Assembly: GCA_025667525.1 (NCBI GenBank)
Contig: CM046877.1
Span: 263,225,706 to 263,289,705, forward strand
Length of the DNA: 64,000 bases
Reading direction: 5' to 3'
Source of the DNA: Glebionis coronaria
Lineage: Eukaryota > Streptophyta > Magnoliopsida > Asterales > Asteraceae
Shown here: positions 10,441-21,129 of the stretch, in pieces
How positions within the stretch are numbered: position 1 is the first letter of the stretch
Layout: every line of letters starts with the position of its first letter
Translations under genes and position numbers: made by a program
Notes under the pieces: generated by a model
Seen by the model: the letters and a program-made list of their open reading frames with translations, nothing else
Database searches by the model: none
Told to the model about the DNA's origin: nothing

Positions 10441-10780
10441 CAAACACCCGTAAACCTACACATATGTTTATAGATAGTCTTTAATAAGGAAAAATAAAAG
10501 TAATTTAATCCCATTACCGAAGTCGTCTTATAAATAAGTATATAGGTCTGAAACACAATAAACCATATTAAATCTCACAATAAGACATACCAAGACTATA
10601 TTAGTAACGACAATGAACCTTCCAAGATTAGAAGTTGAATTGTCCCTGCATTGAAAAAAATCAGTTAGTAGTGCAGCCAAAGGTGTGCTTTCTTTGGCAC
10701 GAAATAATACAAAGTTTGTTGCTAAGTTGACAATTCAGCTAGTAGTGCAAACCTTGAGCATGTTGACCAAATAATATGAA
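10441..10780. other. Spacer between captured gene fragments
   Basis: AT-rich and noncoding. It holds the start of an 80-bp segment (10733-10812) that is repeated at 12764-12843. Confidence 0.4.
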
Positions 10781-12505
10781 TTAGCTTACGAAGTGGTCAT
10801 TATTTTTTAGTACTGGTTTGACATCTCCATTTCATAAGCAATGAGTAGCCAAGAACCTAATGACGCCTGGTACAATGTACAATAAAGCCGGCTGAAAAGA
10901 AAACCAATGTCAGATTTCCAATCAACCAATCAAATACGAATAAACCCAATCAGAACGTTTACTCAGACAAACATATTTAAAGATATATCAAAGTTTGTGT
11001 CAATAATGACAACAGAAAAGGAAATTTTTTATTAGCTGAATCGATATTATGAACTTGTTAGGGAGGTGATTTGCACTCTCGTTTTGATTTGCACACACTA
11101 ATCTATGCTATAAGTAGTTGTATATTTAGTTTATCCTGCTTCTCTAGGTTGCACATTGGAGTGCAAATAAAACATAAAAATGTGCCATTGGTGTTTGTGA
11201 CATTCCGCGTTACATTTATTGTCTGCTATAGTTAAGTAATACCAACCTGTGCAGCTTGAAACCAGTTCATGACGATAATTGTGGCGACTAAGCCGACTGT
11301 ATATCCCAGGAAAGCACTTTTGAAGTAGTGGTTGTGTTTCCCTCTTGACACATCATATCGTAGTGCCAACGCTACAAAAATACCTGGAAATAAACAAACG
11401 GATTAGTAACAAAGTAGATATAAACTACAGCCTGAGTGTTTAAAACTCACAAGCTAATGATTCCCATCATAAACTCATATGTAATGAAAAATTAACAACT
11501 TCAAAGAAGGTAATAGGGTTGATTTACCATTGTACAATCACCAATTAAGGTCATACCTGGAATTACAATGTCTCCTAGACCAAGCATAGAAAAGGGGCGT
11601 GCGACCACCCCTGATGGGAATAAAAGCTGGAAAAAGAAGAAAGTCATCATGGATTCATGATATAGTATAAATACTGACTTCCCGTATAAACACACTACTC
11701 GAGCATATATACCTTGCTAGGTGCATCGAATGATTTTGCAACGCTAACCATGACTGGTGTGAAAAAGACCCAAAATATATCATAGAAAAAAAGTCCAGCC
11801 TGCAGATTTAACCATGACATCATCAGAATGAAGTGTTGCAAAAGAAGGGTTACAAGGCTGAGTAATCGGCAAGTACGCACTACAAGATCAATTGCCAATT
11901 ACTTACTACAAGGTCAAAACTCGAATTATATTTGGTCAAAACTCAGTCAAAAATTGGGGTAAACTCGCAAACTCGGTTTCAAAATTTGAGCAATTTTGTT
12001 AGCGTTTTTAAGCATATTTCTATGGTCCAATATAAAATCTATGGTCCTATCAACATTTCACACATTTAAGTTCGAAATTTATATATAAAAATTTCTATCC
12101 GATTAGTCCTCAATTTCTCCCCGCCTAGACCGATTACAAGCTACAAGGTAATCGTCCGCCTGAGTAGCGCCTAGCATTTTTTGCCACCTACTGAATCCAT
12201 AGCAAAAAAAAATTCACCATTTAATTAACAAAAAGTTGAGTTTCCTTACCAAAAGAATGGCACCAGTTTTAAAGGAGCCAAGTGAGAGCATTTCAATTCC
12301 CTGTAGATAAAATACATATGTTCAGCAATATTTCTCTTGGATATTAGAGAAGGGCCATTTTCAAGAGATGAACAAACCTGAATGCAGAAAGCAAGACCCA
12401 ATATGTTGTTAGCCAGCCAATGCTTCTGTGCAGCATACCATGCACAAAAAAAGGTGCCAGGAATAGCAGCAACGACTTGGGACCTTGTAAACTCAACCTC
12501 CAAAG
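10781..12505 (-). pseudogene. SPP: Signal peptide peptidase (SPP) gene fragment, six exons, captured by the Helitron
   Basis: SPP is an ER-membrane aspartyl protease of the presenilin type. Exons on the minus strand: 12505-12378 (LEVEFTRSQVVAAIPGTFF..), 12300-12250 (GIEMLSLGSFKTGAILL), 11799-11713 (AGLFFYDIFWVFFTPVM, the YD motif), 11626-11557 (RPFSMLGLGDIVIPG, the GxGD motif), 11383-11247 (IFVALALRYDVSRG..), 10891-10781 (PALLYIVPGV, the PAL motif). Every junction has GT and AG. All three active-site motifs are present. The N-terminal exons (roughly 140 residues) are absent from the window, and the last exon has a TGA for the usual Trp codon (10834-10832) in HCLWNG. Hence a 5'-truncated pseudogene with introns kept, so DNA-level capture, not retrocopy. 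Confidence 0.9.
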
Positions 12506-12900
12506 CTGTTTAAGAAATGTTTAAAGAAACATATCAATCTGCATATCACAGCATGATAATGTAATCAAACAACTGCAAAAACCTATGAGTTACTAAACAT
12601 TCTTGTAGCTGGGAATAAAGAAGAATAGTGCATACAACGATAATATGGGAATTGCCATAGGATAACATTATCATTCCACTTGTTTGGTAGATACTGTGCA
12701 ATTGTAGGTAAAATCGGTTGCAACTTAAAAGCTCATACTTGAAGGCATACATCAAGTTCTACCAATTCAGCTAGTAGTGCAAACCTTGAGCATGTTGACC
12801 AAATAATATGCATTAGCTTACGAAGTGGTCATTATTTTTTAGTCACGTCAGTTGCAACTTAAAAGCTCATACTTGCGGGCATACATCAAGTTCTACCGAT
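12506..12900. repeat. Interleaved duplications upstream of the SPP fragment
   Basis: The 80 bp at 12764-12843 is nearly identical to 10733-10812, which includes the end of the last SPP exon. A second pair, 12717-12763 and 12851-12897 (about 47 bp, starting GTTGCAACTTAAAAGC), brackets it. The rest is noncoding. Confidence 0.65.
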
Positions 12901-13600
12901 TAGCAAATAAAAAAAAGCTAATACAACGCGTTTTTTTATAGAACATACATAGAGAGTTTTATGAAGGAATTTATTTAACTATCGGCTAACCTATTTTAGG
13001 AAGGACTTTATTTGACCATCGGCTCAAAACTTGTAGATCTTTTTTCAAGAATCATCTGCTACAATCTACACAAAGATAAGATGTCAAAACTGGTTCAACA
13101 TATGTTTAGCTGAAAGTCTAATCAGTGGACCATGCATGAATTGTACCTTGGATATAATCAATTAACAAGCCCCTTTTTCACCTTTGGGTGTGATGTAAAT
13201 GGTTGATTCCTACAATGACAAGTACAATCTCAATTTAAAACCAACGGATGGTGGTTTACCTATCGTGTTCCATTAGTCCAGCCATAACTTCCTATTCTTA
13301 GCCATAATATTAAACCACTAGTGTATGTACTTTCTATGTTCAATATTCCAAAAACACTTTTCACCCGTTTTCACATTGTTATTACAGTGACATGATGTAA
13401 TCCAAACAAACATTGTTATTTTAGATACTTGATCTGATCGAAACATGCTTCTGTAATAATCTCATCCAAATAAACTTATGTAATAGGCTAATCCAAACAT
13501 ACCTAGGAGCTTTTAAAGATGCACTAAAAACAGCCCTGTATTTATTCACAGTTGATGAAAATATAAAATAACTGTAGCCTCGAGAAATATCACAAACCTT
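12901..13600. other. Helitron interior, no gene seen
   Basis: AT-rich and noncoding on both strands. I see no repeat or domain signal. It may be intron sequence of a captured gene. Confidence 0.3.
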
Positions 13601-13860
13601 TTTCTTTACAATGTGGTTCCTCATCGCACTGGAAACCATTGGGTCAGTTCCACACCGTCTGCAAACGCTTGGTTGAGGCAAACTATTGAGCGGACTGTGA
13701 CTTTAGTTCTCCGTGGGTTACCACTCTATGACGACGCGAATATTCAGAGGATCCGTTGGTCGAACAATCGCAGCCCTCCAATGTTCGACTTCAGCGCCGG
13801 AACTTGCTGTAAATCCGCATTAGCTATGCCAAGATCTTGAGTCATAGCTAATGGGTGCCC
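13601..13860. other. GC-richer block of unknown origin inside the Helitron
   Basis: Base composition is clearly higher in G+C than the flanks. An ORF of 75 codons is open on plus (13613-13840) and another on minus (13681-13421, containing CRRCGTDPMVSSAMRN). I recognise neither. It could be a captured exon or a captured promoter-proximal CpG-rich segment. It lies in the 5' half of the Helitron, upstream of SPP on the same strand, but does not match the SPP N-terminus. Confidence 0.35.
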
Positions 13861-14920
13861 AACACCATGGCACCCAACTTAGCAAAACAACACAAAAACT
13901 GATACGACAACCGAGATCCCAACACCAAATAAAAGAAACGCAGGCCACCCTGTATCTATATCCATAAAATTTCGGAAAAAAATTAAAATCTATAATGACA
14001 ACCGATTTAAGCAAGCTCGCTCAAGAAATTGATCATTTTATTTGTTTTCAAAGATTCTAGCAATTTTTCAAAAGAAGCAAATCCAAACACCCATTTCCAA
14101 GAGTACGCTATGTTTAAACTGCTTAATACTACCAACTTAAAGCCTAAAAAAGCAATCCCAAACACCCTTATGTGATTATGTCAATAATCATCTATGTGAT
14201 CATAAAAGATCATCTCTAATGATAAAAACCAAATTCATGATACATGCCACTAAAATGATCATCCTTATGTAATCATTTATGTGATCATAAAAGATCATCC
14301 TTATGTAACGAAACAAAAAAAATATAAAAAAGGAATTTTAAAAAACGAAAACATAAAGCTGTATAAGAACATCTATTCTCAGAATCTAGAAGCAAAAAAA
14401 ACTAGAGTGTATAAAGGCCACTAAAATCTACAAAACCCTAATTCTAAGAAAATCGCAGGTTAAAATTTCAATCTGTTTAATTTTCTATAAAGAATTTGAT
14501 ACCTTTGTTTATGTTTGTCGATGATTCCAATGCAAACCAACACACGGACCTCATAACATCATCAGTCGCAAAGAATCAATTAGGACATGGATCAAGAATA
14601 AACATGGGTAGCAAAAAACCCCAATATCAAAACTATATATGTTTAACAATAACCTGTTTTATGGGTGGTTCTCTTGGTGGTCGTGGTTTTGTGGTGGTTG
14701 GGCGACGGAGGTATGGGTTTCGGCGGAGAGTTTTAGTAAATGGTGTTATTTGGTTGTGAAAGGTGCGGCTGTGGATATTGAGAGGGTAGGGTTTTTGCTT
14801 AAATGAAAGCTTTTGTTTTTCAACATTTGCATTAAATATTTTTCAACCATTATAGTTTCAACATTTCTAAATTTAGTAATTTTCAACCAATTGGATAGAC
14901 ACTTTATAAGATAGTAAAGA
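13861..14920. other. Helitron 5' region, noncoding
   Basis: Contains repeated ATGTGATCATAAAAGATCATC phrases around 14190-14310 and repeated TTTTCAACCA-type phrases near 14820-14890. The Helitron 5' end (TCTTTACTATC on minus) is at 14920. A plus ORF at 14496-14759 shows no conserved features. Confidence 0.5.
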
Positions 14921-16223
14921 TTGTTGAATCTTATTTTTAATCAACTTTTTATTATTAATCTCTCATCCTTCCTTTCTTGTTTGGTTCAATTTAATGTTTG
15001 GTTTATTGATTTGGTTGATTTAAGTTTGTTTAATCAAGTGGGTTTCATAGTTTTATTGATTTTGATTCCATAAAGTTTGTTGATTTAGATGTTTTAATGC
15101 TTGGTAGATCTTAATTAGTGATTTATTGTTTTTAGTTTTATTGTTTTTGGTCGATTTAAGTTTTATTTTATTAAGTGGGATTTGATTGATTTGGTTTTTA
15201 CTGTTAGTTTTATTGATTTGGTTTGATTGATTGTTGTTAGTTGATTATTAGTGGTTAGTTTAGTTTAATTTTTAGATTGATTATGGTTGATTTTGGTTAA
15301 ATTCGTGTTCCCTATTGCTTTGTTTTGTCAACTGTTAATTTTTTCCATTTTTTACCGAATGAGTAATTTTTCCTGTAAATTTTTTTTTTTCCGAACCAGT
15401 TTATTTTCCCGAACGAACAGTTTTTCCCGAACAAGCCATTTTTACCGAACGGAGCATTTTTCAAAAAAAATACCGAATGAAGGTTTGATTAAAAAAAGAA
15501 AAAAAACACTGAACAAAACTAATTTTCCAAACCAGCTTAAAATTCCGAACAAACAAAAAACCTCGAACCAATGAATTTCCCTAACGAAGCCTTTTGAACA
15601 AAACATTCCGAACCAAACAATTGAGGTGCCTACTTGCTTGGCAGCTTCCCTCATTTCCCGCCACTTTCACCTACTAGCCTGCTTAGTTGCTTGAGCTAGT
15701 TGCCTGCTAACTTGTTTAGTTATTATATTGTTCCGAAATTCTTTAGTTTAATCTGAAAGTTGTTCCGATTTTAATTTTGAAAGTCACGTATTTTTAGTTA
15801 TATTTTTTGTCAAATTTTAAAATTAATATTTTTTCGTAAAGTTCAAGTTTTATCTTTTATTTAGTACCCGCTTTAGGTTTTGCCTCGTTTAGCTTTAAAG
15901 TACCATCTTAGTTTTATTCTCTCCTTTTTCATTAAGTAAACTTTATTTTCGAGTCGAAAGTTAATTTCTTCTTTTAGTTTTATTTTTATTAATTGTTTGT
16001 TTTAATTTACGTTTTATTATTTGTTTTGCTCCTTTATTATTAGTTATTTGTTTTTGGTTTATTTTTATTACGTTTTGCTTTTACCTTTTTAGTAAAAATA
16101 GAAAACCAAATTACCCTTTTCGTTACCAAGAACGATTTCTCCACTTCAAACCGTGATCAATTCGTTAAGATACCAAGAACGAACAAAGATATAATTTTTA
16201 ATATACTAAAAAAATAGTTATTA
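14921..16223 (+). repeat. 5' LTR of element B, second part
   Basis: Continues the LTR broken at 2381; matches 33850-35137. It includes a degenerate CCGAAY array (about 15350-15620). It ends AGTTATTA just before the PBS. Confidence 0.9.
15350..15620 (+). repeat. CCGAAY degenerate array in the LTR of B
   Basis: A run of short units such as TTTTTCCCGAACGAGC, TTACCGAACGGAG and TTCCGAACCAAAC, spaced roughly 18-25 bp. Equivalent arrays lie at about 34283-34540, 50220-50510 and 55820-56100. Confidence 0.6.
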
Positions 16224-16225
16224 AA

Positions 16226-16240
16226 TGACGCCGCTGCCGG
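16226..16240 (+). other. Primer binding site of element B
   Basis: TGACGCCGCTGCCGG, two bases after the LTR. It has one change from the tRNA-Asp type TGGCGCCGCTGCCGG of element C. Confidence 0.7.
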
Positions 16241-16498
16241 CTCTTTTCGTGAAGATTAACGGTTTTCTTTGAGAGACGCGTTAAATTTTGGGATCCGTTC
16301 ACTCGTGAACGTTATTTTTCTTGCTTAAAAATTTCCAAAAATCTATAAAAATTAAAAATTTTCAAAAATACAAAAACATTAAAAAACTTATAAAAAGCAT
16401 TTCTTTTCCAAAGTTTTGCACCAAAAAGATTTTATTTTTCCAAGTACATATATATTCTCTATTTCTTTGGTATCTTTTTCCTTTTCTTTTGCAGGTGT
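16241..16498 (+). other. Leader of element B
   Basis: Untranslated leader with runs of AAAAATTTTC shared with A and D. It ends in a pyrimidine-rich tract and TTTTGCAG (16487-16494), four bases before the gag ATG, which looks like a splice acceptor. Confidence 0.5.
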
Positions 16499-18217
16499 AT
16501 GCGTACTAGATCTTCATCTTATTCTGAGCGCGAGACTCTTGAAGATTTAGATATGGCTGGTGTGCACAACAATAATAACCCACCTCACCTTAACATGAAT
16601 AATAACAACAATGGTCCTCAACCTGAACTTCGAACGATGGAGGAGCTGTGTCAACCTACGATGAATAGACGCGGAGGACCGATTGCGCCGATGCAAATCA
16701 CGGCTCCAGAGTTTTCGTTGAAGCATCACATGATCCAACAAGTTCAAAACACTTGTCCATTTCGCGGATTACCGGATGATGATGCGAACAAACACCTCGA
16801 CAAGTTCATTACAGTAACTCAAAGCATGAAGTTGCCCGGTGTTACTATGGATTTTCTTCGCCTTCACCTATTTCCACACACCTTATCCCACCATGCCGAA
16901 AAATGGTTTGATCGTCTTCAGAAGAATTCAATTCATACTTGGGATGAGATGACTCAACGCTTTTTGTCGCGCTACTTTCCACCATCCATGGTCACGAGCC
17001 TTCGGAATCAAATTAGTGGATTTACTCAAGAACCTGATGAATCACTTTTTGATGCTTGGGAACGATATAATGTTTTGATCGATCGATGTCCAAACCACAA
17101 CATGCTCCCCGTCACCTTAATTGATACTTTCTACAACGGTTTAACTTTTCGTGATCGTGATATGATTAATGCAGCCGCCGATGGAACATTTATGAAAAGA
17201 AGACCTGAGGAGTGTAGAGAGCTTATCGAGAACATGATTACTCATCACAAAAATTGGGATTCATCCGCATCTTCAAGGAATAACCCGAGAGTCAATGTGT
17301 CTTTTACTTCTTCAAACCCTGATATCACCGAATTGACCCGCGCAATGGTCGAAATGAGCAAAAATATGCAACTCTTGGCTACAAATCGACAACAACAAGT
17401 TAAAGTTGTAGCAACTTCTTGTGAGATTTGCGGGGGTCCTCATTAATACACTGATTGTCCTTCTACTCATGACAATCCAGAAAACGTGTATGCAGCTCAT
17501 GGTAACTATTCAACGGAAAGCTATCAAGCCCGACCTCAAGGTGATCGTAACTTGCTAAGTTACCGTTCTAACAACTTTCTTTCACCCGGTTTTTCTCCTC
17601 AAAACCACAACCCCAACAACTTTAATAGAAGCAATCAAAACCCACCTCGAGCTTCTAATCCTTATCACCCACCCGCTCATCAAGCTCCACCCATTAATCA
17701 AGATGTTGAAACTTTCATGAAGACCCAAGGAGAGCTAGTTAAGAATCTGCAAAGCCAAATCATCAACTTGAAAGGAGATATCACTAAGCAAGGGAATGAT
17801 ATTAGAACCGAGCTTCGACATGATATGCAAACCTCTTTTAGCAATCAAACGAATGATTTGAAGAATATGATGGCTAGTTTCTTCCCAAGTACTCAACCCT
17901 CTACTTCGGGCTCTCTTCCTTCAAATACCGTCACCAACCCGAGAGCGAATGTGAGTGCTATTACTACACGTAGTGGAGCAACCTTTGTAGGACCATCTAT
18001 CCCTCCCCCAGTTACTCCATCTACACCTCCTCCACCACCATTTATCCATCTTACTCCCACGCCTAGTATTAGTTCTCCATTACCGTCTCCACCTCTTAAT
18101 AAAGAAGTATCCAAGAAGAACCCTTCACCAACCCCACCTTCCACCTTTAAACCTTCAACATCCCAATATTCCTTATCCATCTCGATTAGACAAGTGCAAA
18201 TTGCTCACCAAGGATGA
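16499..18217 (+). pseudogene. gag: gag polyprotein remnant of element B (Athila-like)
   Basis: ATG at 16499. The retrotransposon gag capsid domain (about residues 60-250) is recognisable: ITAPEFSLKHHM, then WFDRLQKNSIHTWDEMTQRF, and INAAADGTFMKRRPEECREL. The last block is typical of Athila gag. The zinc knuckle CEICGGPH..TDC is cut by an in-frame TAA at 17444-17446; the frame is open again to 18217. The second half is proline-, asparagine- and glutamine-rich, with a coiled-coil-like segment (LVKNLQSQIINLKGDI). Near 18165 the frame shifts relative to the expected link to protease. Gag would form the particle that packages element RNA. Confidence 0.8.
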
Positions 18218-18236
18218 CATTCAAGTGTAAAATTTT

Positions 18237-18764
18237 TTGAAGAAGATTTCGGGAGTGACCATCACCATTAGCCTTGCTGAAGCTCTTGCCCAAATGCCAA
18301 CATTCGTTAAGATGTTTAAGGAATTGCTTAATAAGAAGGAGAAGATGGCCGAGTTTGTTAATACTCGATTGAATGAGAATCGTTCTGCAATCCTTCTTAA
18401 AGAACTTCCAGAAAAACTTGGAGATCCCGGTCGTTTTGTGCTACCATGTACTTTTAACCAAACCGAAGAATTTACTGCCTTAGCCGATCTCGGGGAAAGT
18501 ATAAATTTGATGCCTTTAAGTGTTTGGAAAAAGTAATCATTACCCGATCTTACACCAACAAAGATGACTCTTGAGCTAGCAAATCGAACTCTTGCTTACC
18601 CCATTGGTATTGCCGAAGATGTGTTTGTTAAAGTTGGCACCTTCACTTTTCCGGTCGACTTTGTTGTTGTTGATTATGAAATGGACCCTCGTATTCCGTT
18701 AATACTTGGACGTCCATTCTTGAGAACCGGAAAAGCTTTAGTCGATGTTGCCGAAGGTGTCTAA
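18237..18764 (+). pseudogene. Aspartic protease remnant of element B
   Basis: Two pieces of one frame separated by TAA (18534-18536): [17 protein letters not shown], then [13 protein letters not shown], then after the stop [16 protein letters not shown] and [15 protein letters not shown]. The order matches the retropepsin-like domain of Athila/Tat elements. The active-site phrase usually reads DLGAS; here DLGES. It is followed by a further frameshift (GV-stop where the family has a GK..LRVG phrase). Confidence 0.75.
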
Positions 18765-18838
18765 GAGTCGGGAATGATGCACAAGTGTTTAAAATGGGTA
18801 AGATCACAAACAAATTCAATGGATGAGAATCGGCGAAT

Positions 18839-19636
18839 ATGATTAATGTGCTTGATGATTTTGTCGTCTACAACAATCCTCTTTTCGATTCTTGCTATGA
18901 TAATCCACTGTTCAAAGATGACGTGGATGATTCTCTCTCCAATTTAGATCCTCCACCAATTCATGAGTCTCCTCCAATTTATGATGACTATGATGATGAT
19001 TCTAGTTCTGATATGGACGATTCTGATGATTTTTCTTCTGAGTATAAAGACATGCCAACTTATGATGACTTTTATGATATCGATACTCTTTCGAGTGATT
19101 CTTCACATGATGACCTTGCACCTACTTTTGATGAAGATCCTCCAAAAACAATGCCTGATCCTACTTTGGATGACTACTCATTTGAGGAAGATTTTGCTAC
19201 TTTTCTCAACACTTACTTCCCAAATGAGAATGATTCTCCTCCTTTGGACTTTGATGATGCTCTTTATCCTCCTTCGGATATGAAGAAACCCGTTTCAAAG
19301 GAGAAGAAGCCGGATGACACCGATATCCGTAGTACCTATGTCTTGACACCTCTCTATCCACCTTCGTCGGATGAGATTGTGAGATTTATGAGCGGATCTT
19401 CTTCAAGGTCTGCTGAGCCTGAGTGTTATTTTCCCCTAAAGGAAAAGGTGTTTTATCCCAGTATTGCAATTTTTAAGCCATCTCAGTATCCATCTGATGA
19501 AATAAAAGGAAAGATTTTTGGAAACCATGGAGATATGCTTGCACCTCTTCACCCTTGCTACCACCGTGCTCAACAACTGCTTAAGGGAACCTTGCCTACT
19601 CTTCTTTGGCTTGGCTTGTTCACCTTAAGCTTGTGA
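18839..19636 (+). CDS. Acidic protein encoded where pol should be, element B
   Basis: Intact 265-codon ORF, very rich in Asp, Ser and Pro (for example DDYDDDSSSDMDDSDDFSSE). Its C-terminal third is more ordered and ends in hydrophobic residues. It replaces RT, RNase H and integrase, directly after the protease. About 25 bases below the stop, a related frame reads DENHVFDPGG, the motif found at the C-termini of the proteins of A, C and D. No known domain. It may be partly low-complexity noise, but the same region is acidic in D. Confidence 0.6.
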   Translation: MINVLDDFVVYNNPLFDSCYDNPLFKDDVDDSLSNLDPPPIHESPPIYDDYDDDSSSDMDDSDDFSSEYKDMPTYDDFYDIDTLSSDSSHDDLAPTFDEDPPKTMPDPTLDDYSFEEDFATFLNTYFPNENDSPPLDFDDALYPPSDMKKPVSKEKKPDDTDIRSTYVLTPLYPPSSDEIVRFMSGSSSRSAEPECYFPLKEKVFYPSIAIFKPSQYPSDEIKGKIFGNHGDMLAPLHPCYHRAQQLLKGTLPTLLWLGLFTLSL

Positions 19637-21129
19637 TACTTGATGGATGAAAACCATGTATTTGATCCTGGTGGATATGTTTCAAGCTTCTTCCTATGCT
19701 AATAAAGGTCGAGTCAGGCTCACGACTCGGTTAAAAAAACAAGCGCTTCTCGGGAGGCAACCCGCAGTATCTATCCTTTTTCTTTTGTTTTTATAATAAG
19801 TGTAGGGGGAGACCCTAGTATGTGTTTGTTGTTTTCTCTCTTATCATGTGCAGGGATTCGAGCTATCAAAGATCCATTCTTGATGACTTTTGACGACCCG
19901 TGATTCCGTGTACCCGTCTTCCCGGTTCTATCCTAAACTCCTTTGATTCTCTATTTTAAATTCTTCAATATTAAAATAGGAATCACTTTAGTTGTCTCTT
20001 TCTTAGCAAGATTTAAACAACGTGCACAATGTCCTAAGTGTAGGGGAGGTTACTTCCACATGCTTAAACATTGAGGACAATGTTTATATTAAGTGTAGGG
20101 GGGACTTCTATCGAAGTTAAGTGGGCTTTTCCATGTATTTGTCCTCATTTTAACCGGAAAATTGATTTTTTGACATTTTTCAAAATTTTTAATCTATTTT
20201 GGCCTATTAGTATCTACCTTTGTTATAGTTATTTTATTTCTTTGCTAGAATAAATTTTAATAAAGTGGTTTTAATTTTTAAACGTTGTGAATATTTTGAC
20301 TCAACCCGAGTTTACTTATCTAAGTTTACTCTAGCTAGTATCCTTAACGTGTTTAAGTCAAGTTTTGCTAGACTTTTATATAGGGAGCTTTAAAACGCGA
20401 AAGTCTTAACTCTTACGGGTTAAGAACAAGAACTTCGCAAGTTCCTATAATTGATCCTAGAAAGTCGTTTATCAAGGGAACTTTAAAATGAGAATTCTAA
20501 ACTTGAAAGAGTCTAAGAAATTTCAAGATCCTATAGATGACTTGAAAACCTAAAACTTTGATTTAATTGGCTAAGCATCCACGAGTCTCATTCCTTGAGA
20601 TTTTAAATTGTGGAGAACGAGAGATGATATAGTCAATTATAAGTTTGGTATTCTTTCATGAATTTATGTGAGTTGATTATAAGCTTTTTCTCCCATCGCT
20701 TGTTAATAAATTTAATTGCAATAAATAAGGTCGTACGATTTGAAAAGTTACTTAGCTTCTAGCACAAGATCGTTTAAAAGTTGCTCGGTATTGATTAGAG
20801 TTCATAGCCAAGGCATAACTTATTGAAGCGGGATGCGAAGATTGGCGAGTCCGAAAAGGCCCTAACAAGGCATGAGGGCTACATTTTGTTGCTAAAGATC
20901 CCAAGTGATGTGAAGAATCATTTATCAAAAATCAATATGAAGTATCAAGACACACGACGAAAAGAAAATACTCCCGTAAAGATCAAGGAGAAGTCTATCC
21001 AAAAAGGCCCTAACAAGGTATGAGGATAAATAGATCCAAGTCCTAAAAGGAGGCGGATCGTTGTATATCAAAATCCCAAATAAAGATTGGAGAAAAATGA
21101 AGAAGTCGTGGTCCAAGTATGAAGAATCT
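19637..21129 (+). other. Noncoding 3' region of element B, left part
   Basis: Holds the hairpin CGAGTC-N8-GACTCG (19710-19729), AACAAGCGCTTCTCGGGAGG next to it, three PPT-like AAGTGTAGGGG(G) tracts (about 19797, 20036 and 20091), and a perfect 9-bp hairpin TAAACATTG/CAATGTTTA (20065-20086). It resumes at 32631 after element C. Confidence 0.6.
20065..20086 (+). other. Conserved hairpin with loop AGGA
   Basis: TAAACATTG, AGGA, CAATGTTTA: perfect 9-bp stem, followed five bases later by AAGTGTAGGGGGG. Counterparts: 53242-53263 in D (perfect), 6365-6386 in A (one mismatch), 25901-25920 in C (8-bp stem). Confidence 0.65.

Larger units (their letters stand above)
2382..14920 (-). mobile_element. 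Gene-carrying Helitron inserted in the 5' LTR of element B
   Basis: Comparison with the whole 3' LTR (junction near 33849) shows an exact insertion between A and T with no duplication, the Helitron rule. On the minus strand it begins TCTTTACTATC (14920 downward) and ends CGTCTAG next to T (2385-2382). A small CGC/GCG hairpin (2397-2405) lies 11 bp inside the 3' end. Total 12,539 bp; without element A and its TSD it is about 5.2 kb. It holds a UPL fragment and a signal peptide peptidase fragment, both in the Helitron's own orientation, plus unknown sequence. No Rep/helicase ORF is seen, so it is non-autonomous. Confidence 0.85.

Noticed and set aside
14496..14759. 87-codon plus ORF in the Helitron 5' region
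   Set aside because: No domain, repeat pattern or conservation; basic low-complexity end; no partner copy in the window.
2382..14920. DNA transposon with terminal inverted repeats
   Set aside because: No inverted ends and no duplication; A/T insertion with TC and CTAG ends fits a Helitron.
18839..19636. Hidden reverse transcriptase in element B
   Set aside because: I looked for the YxDD box and for integrase zinc and DDE motifs in all plus frames from 18765 to 21129 and 32631 to 33250 and saw none.
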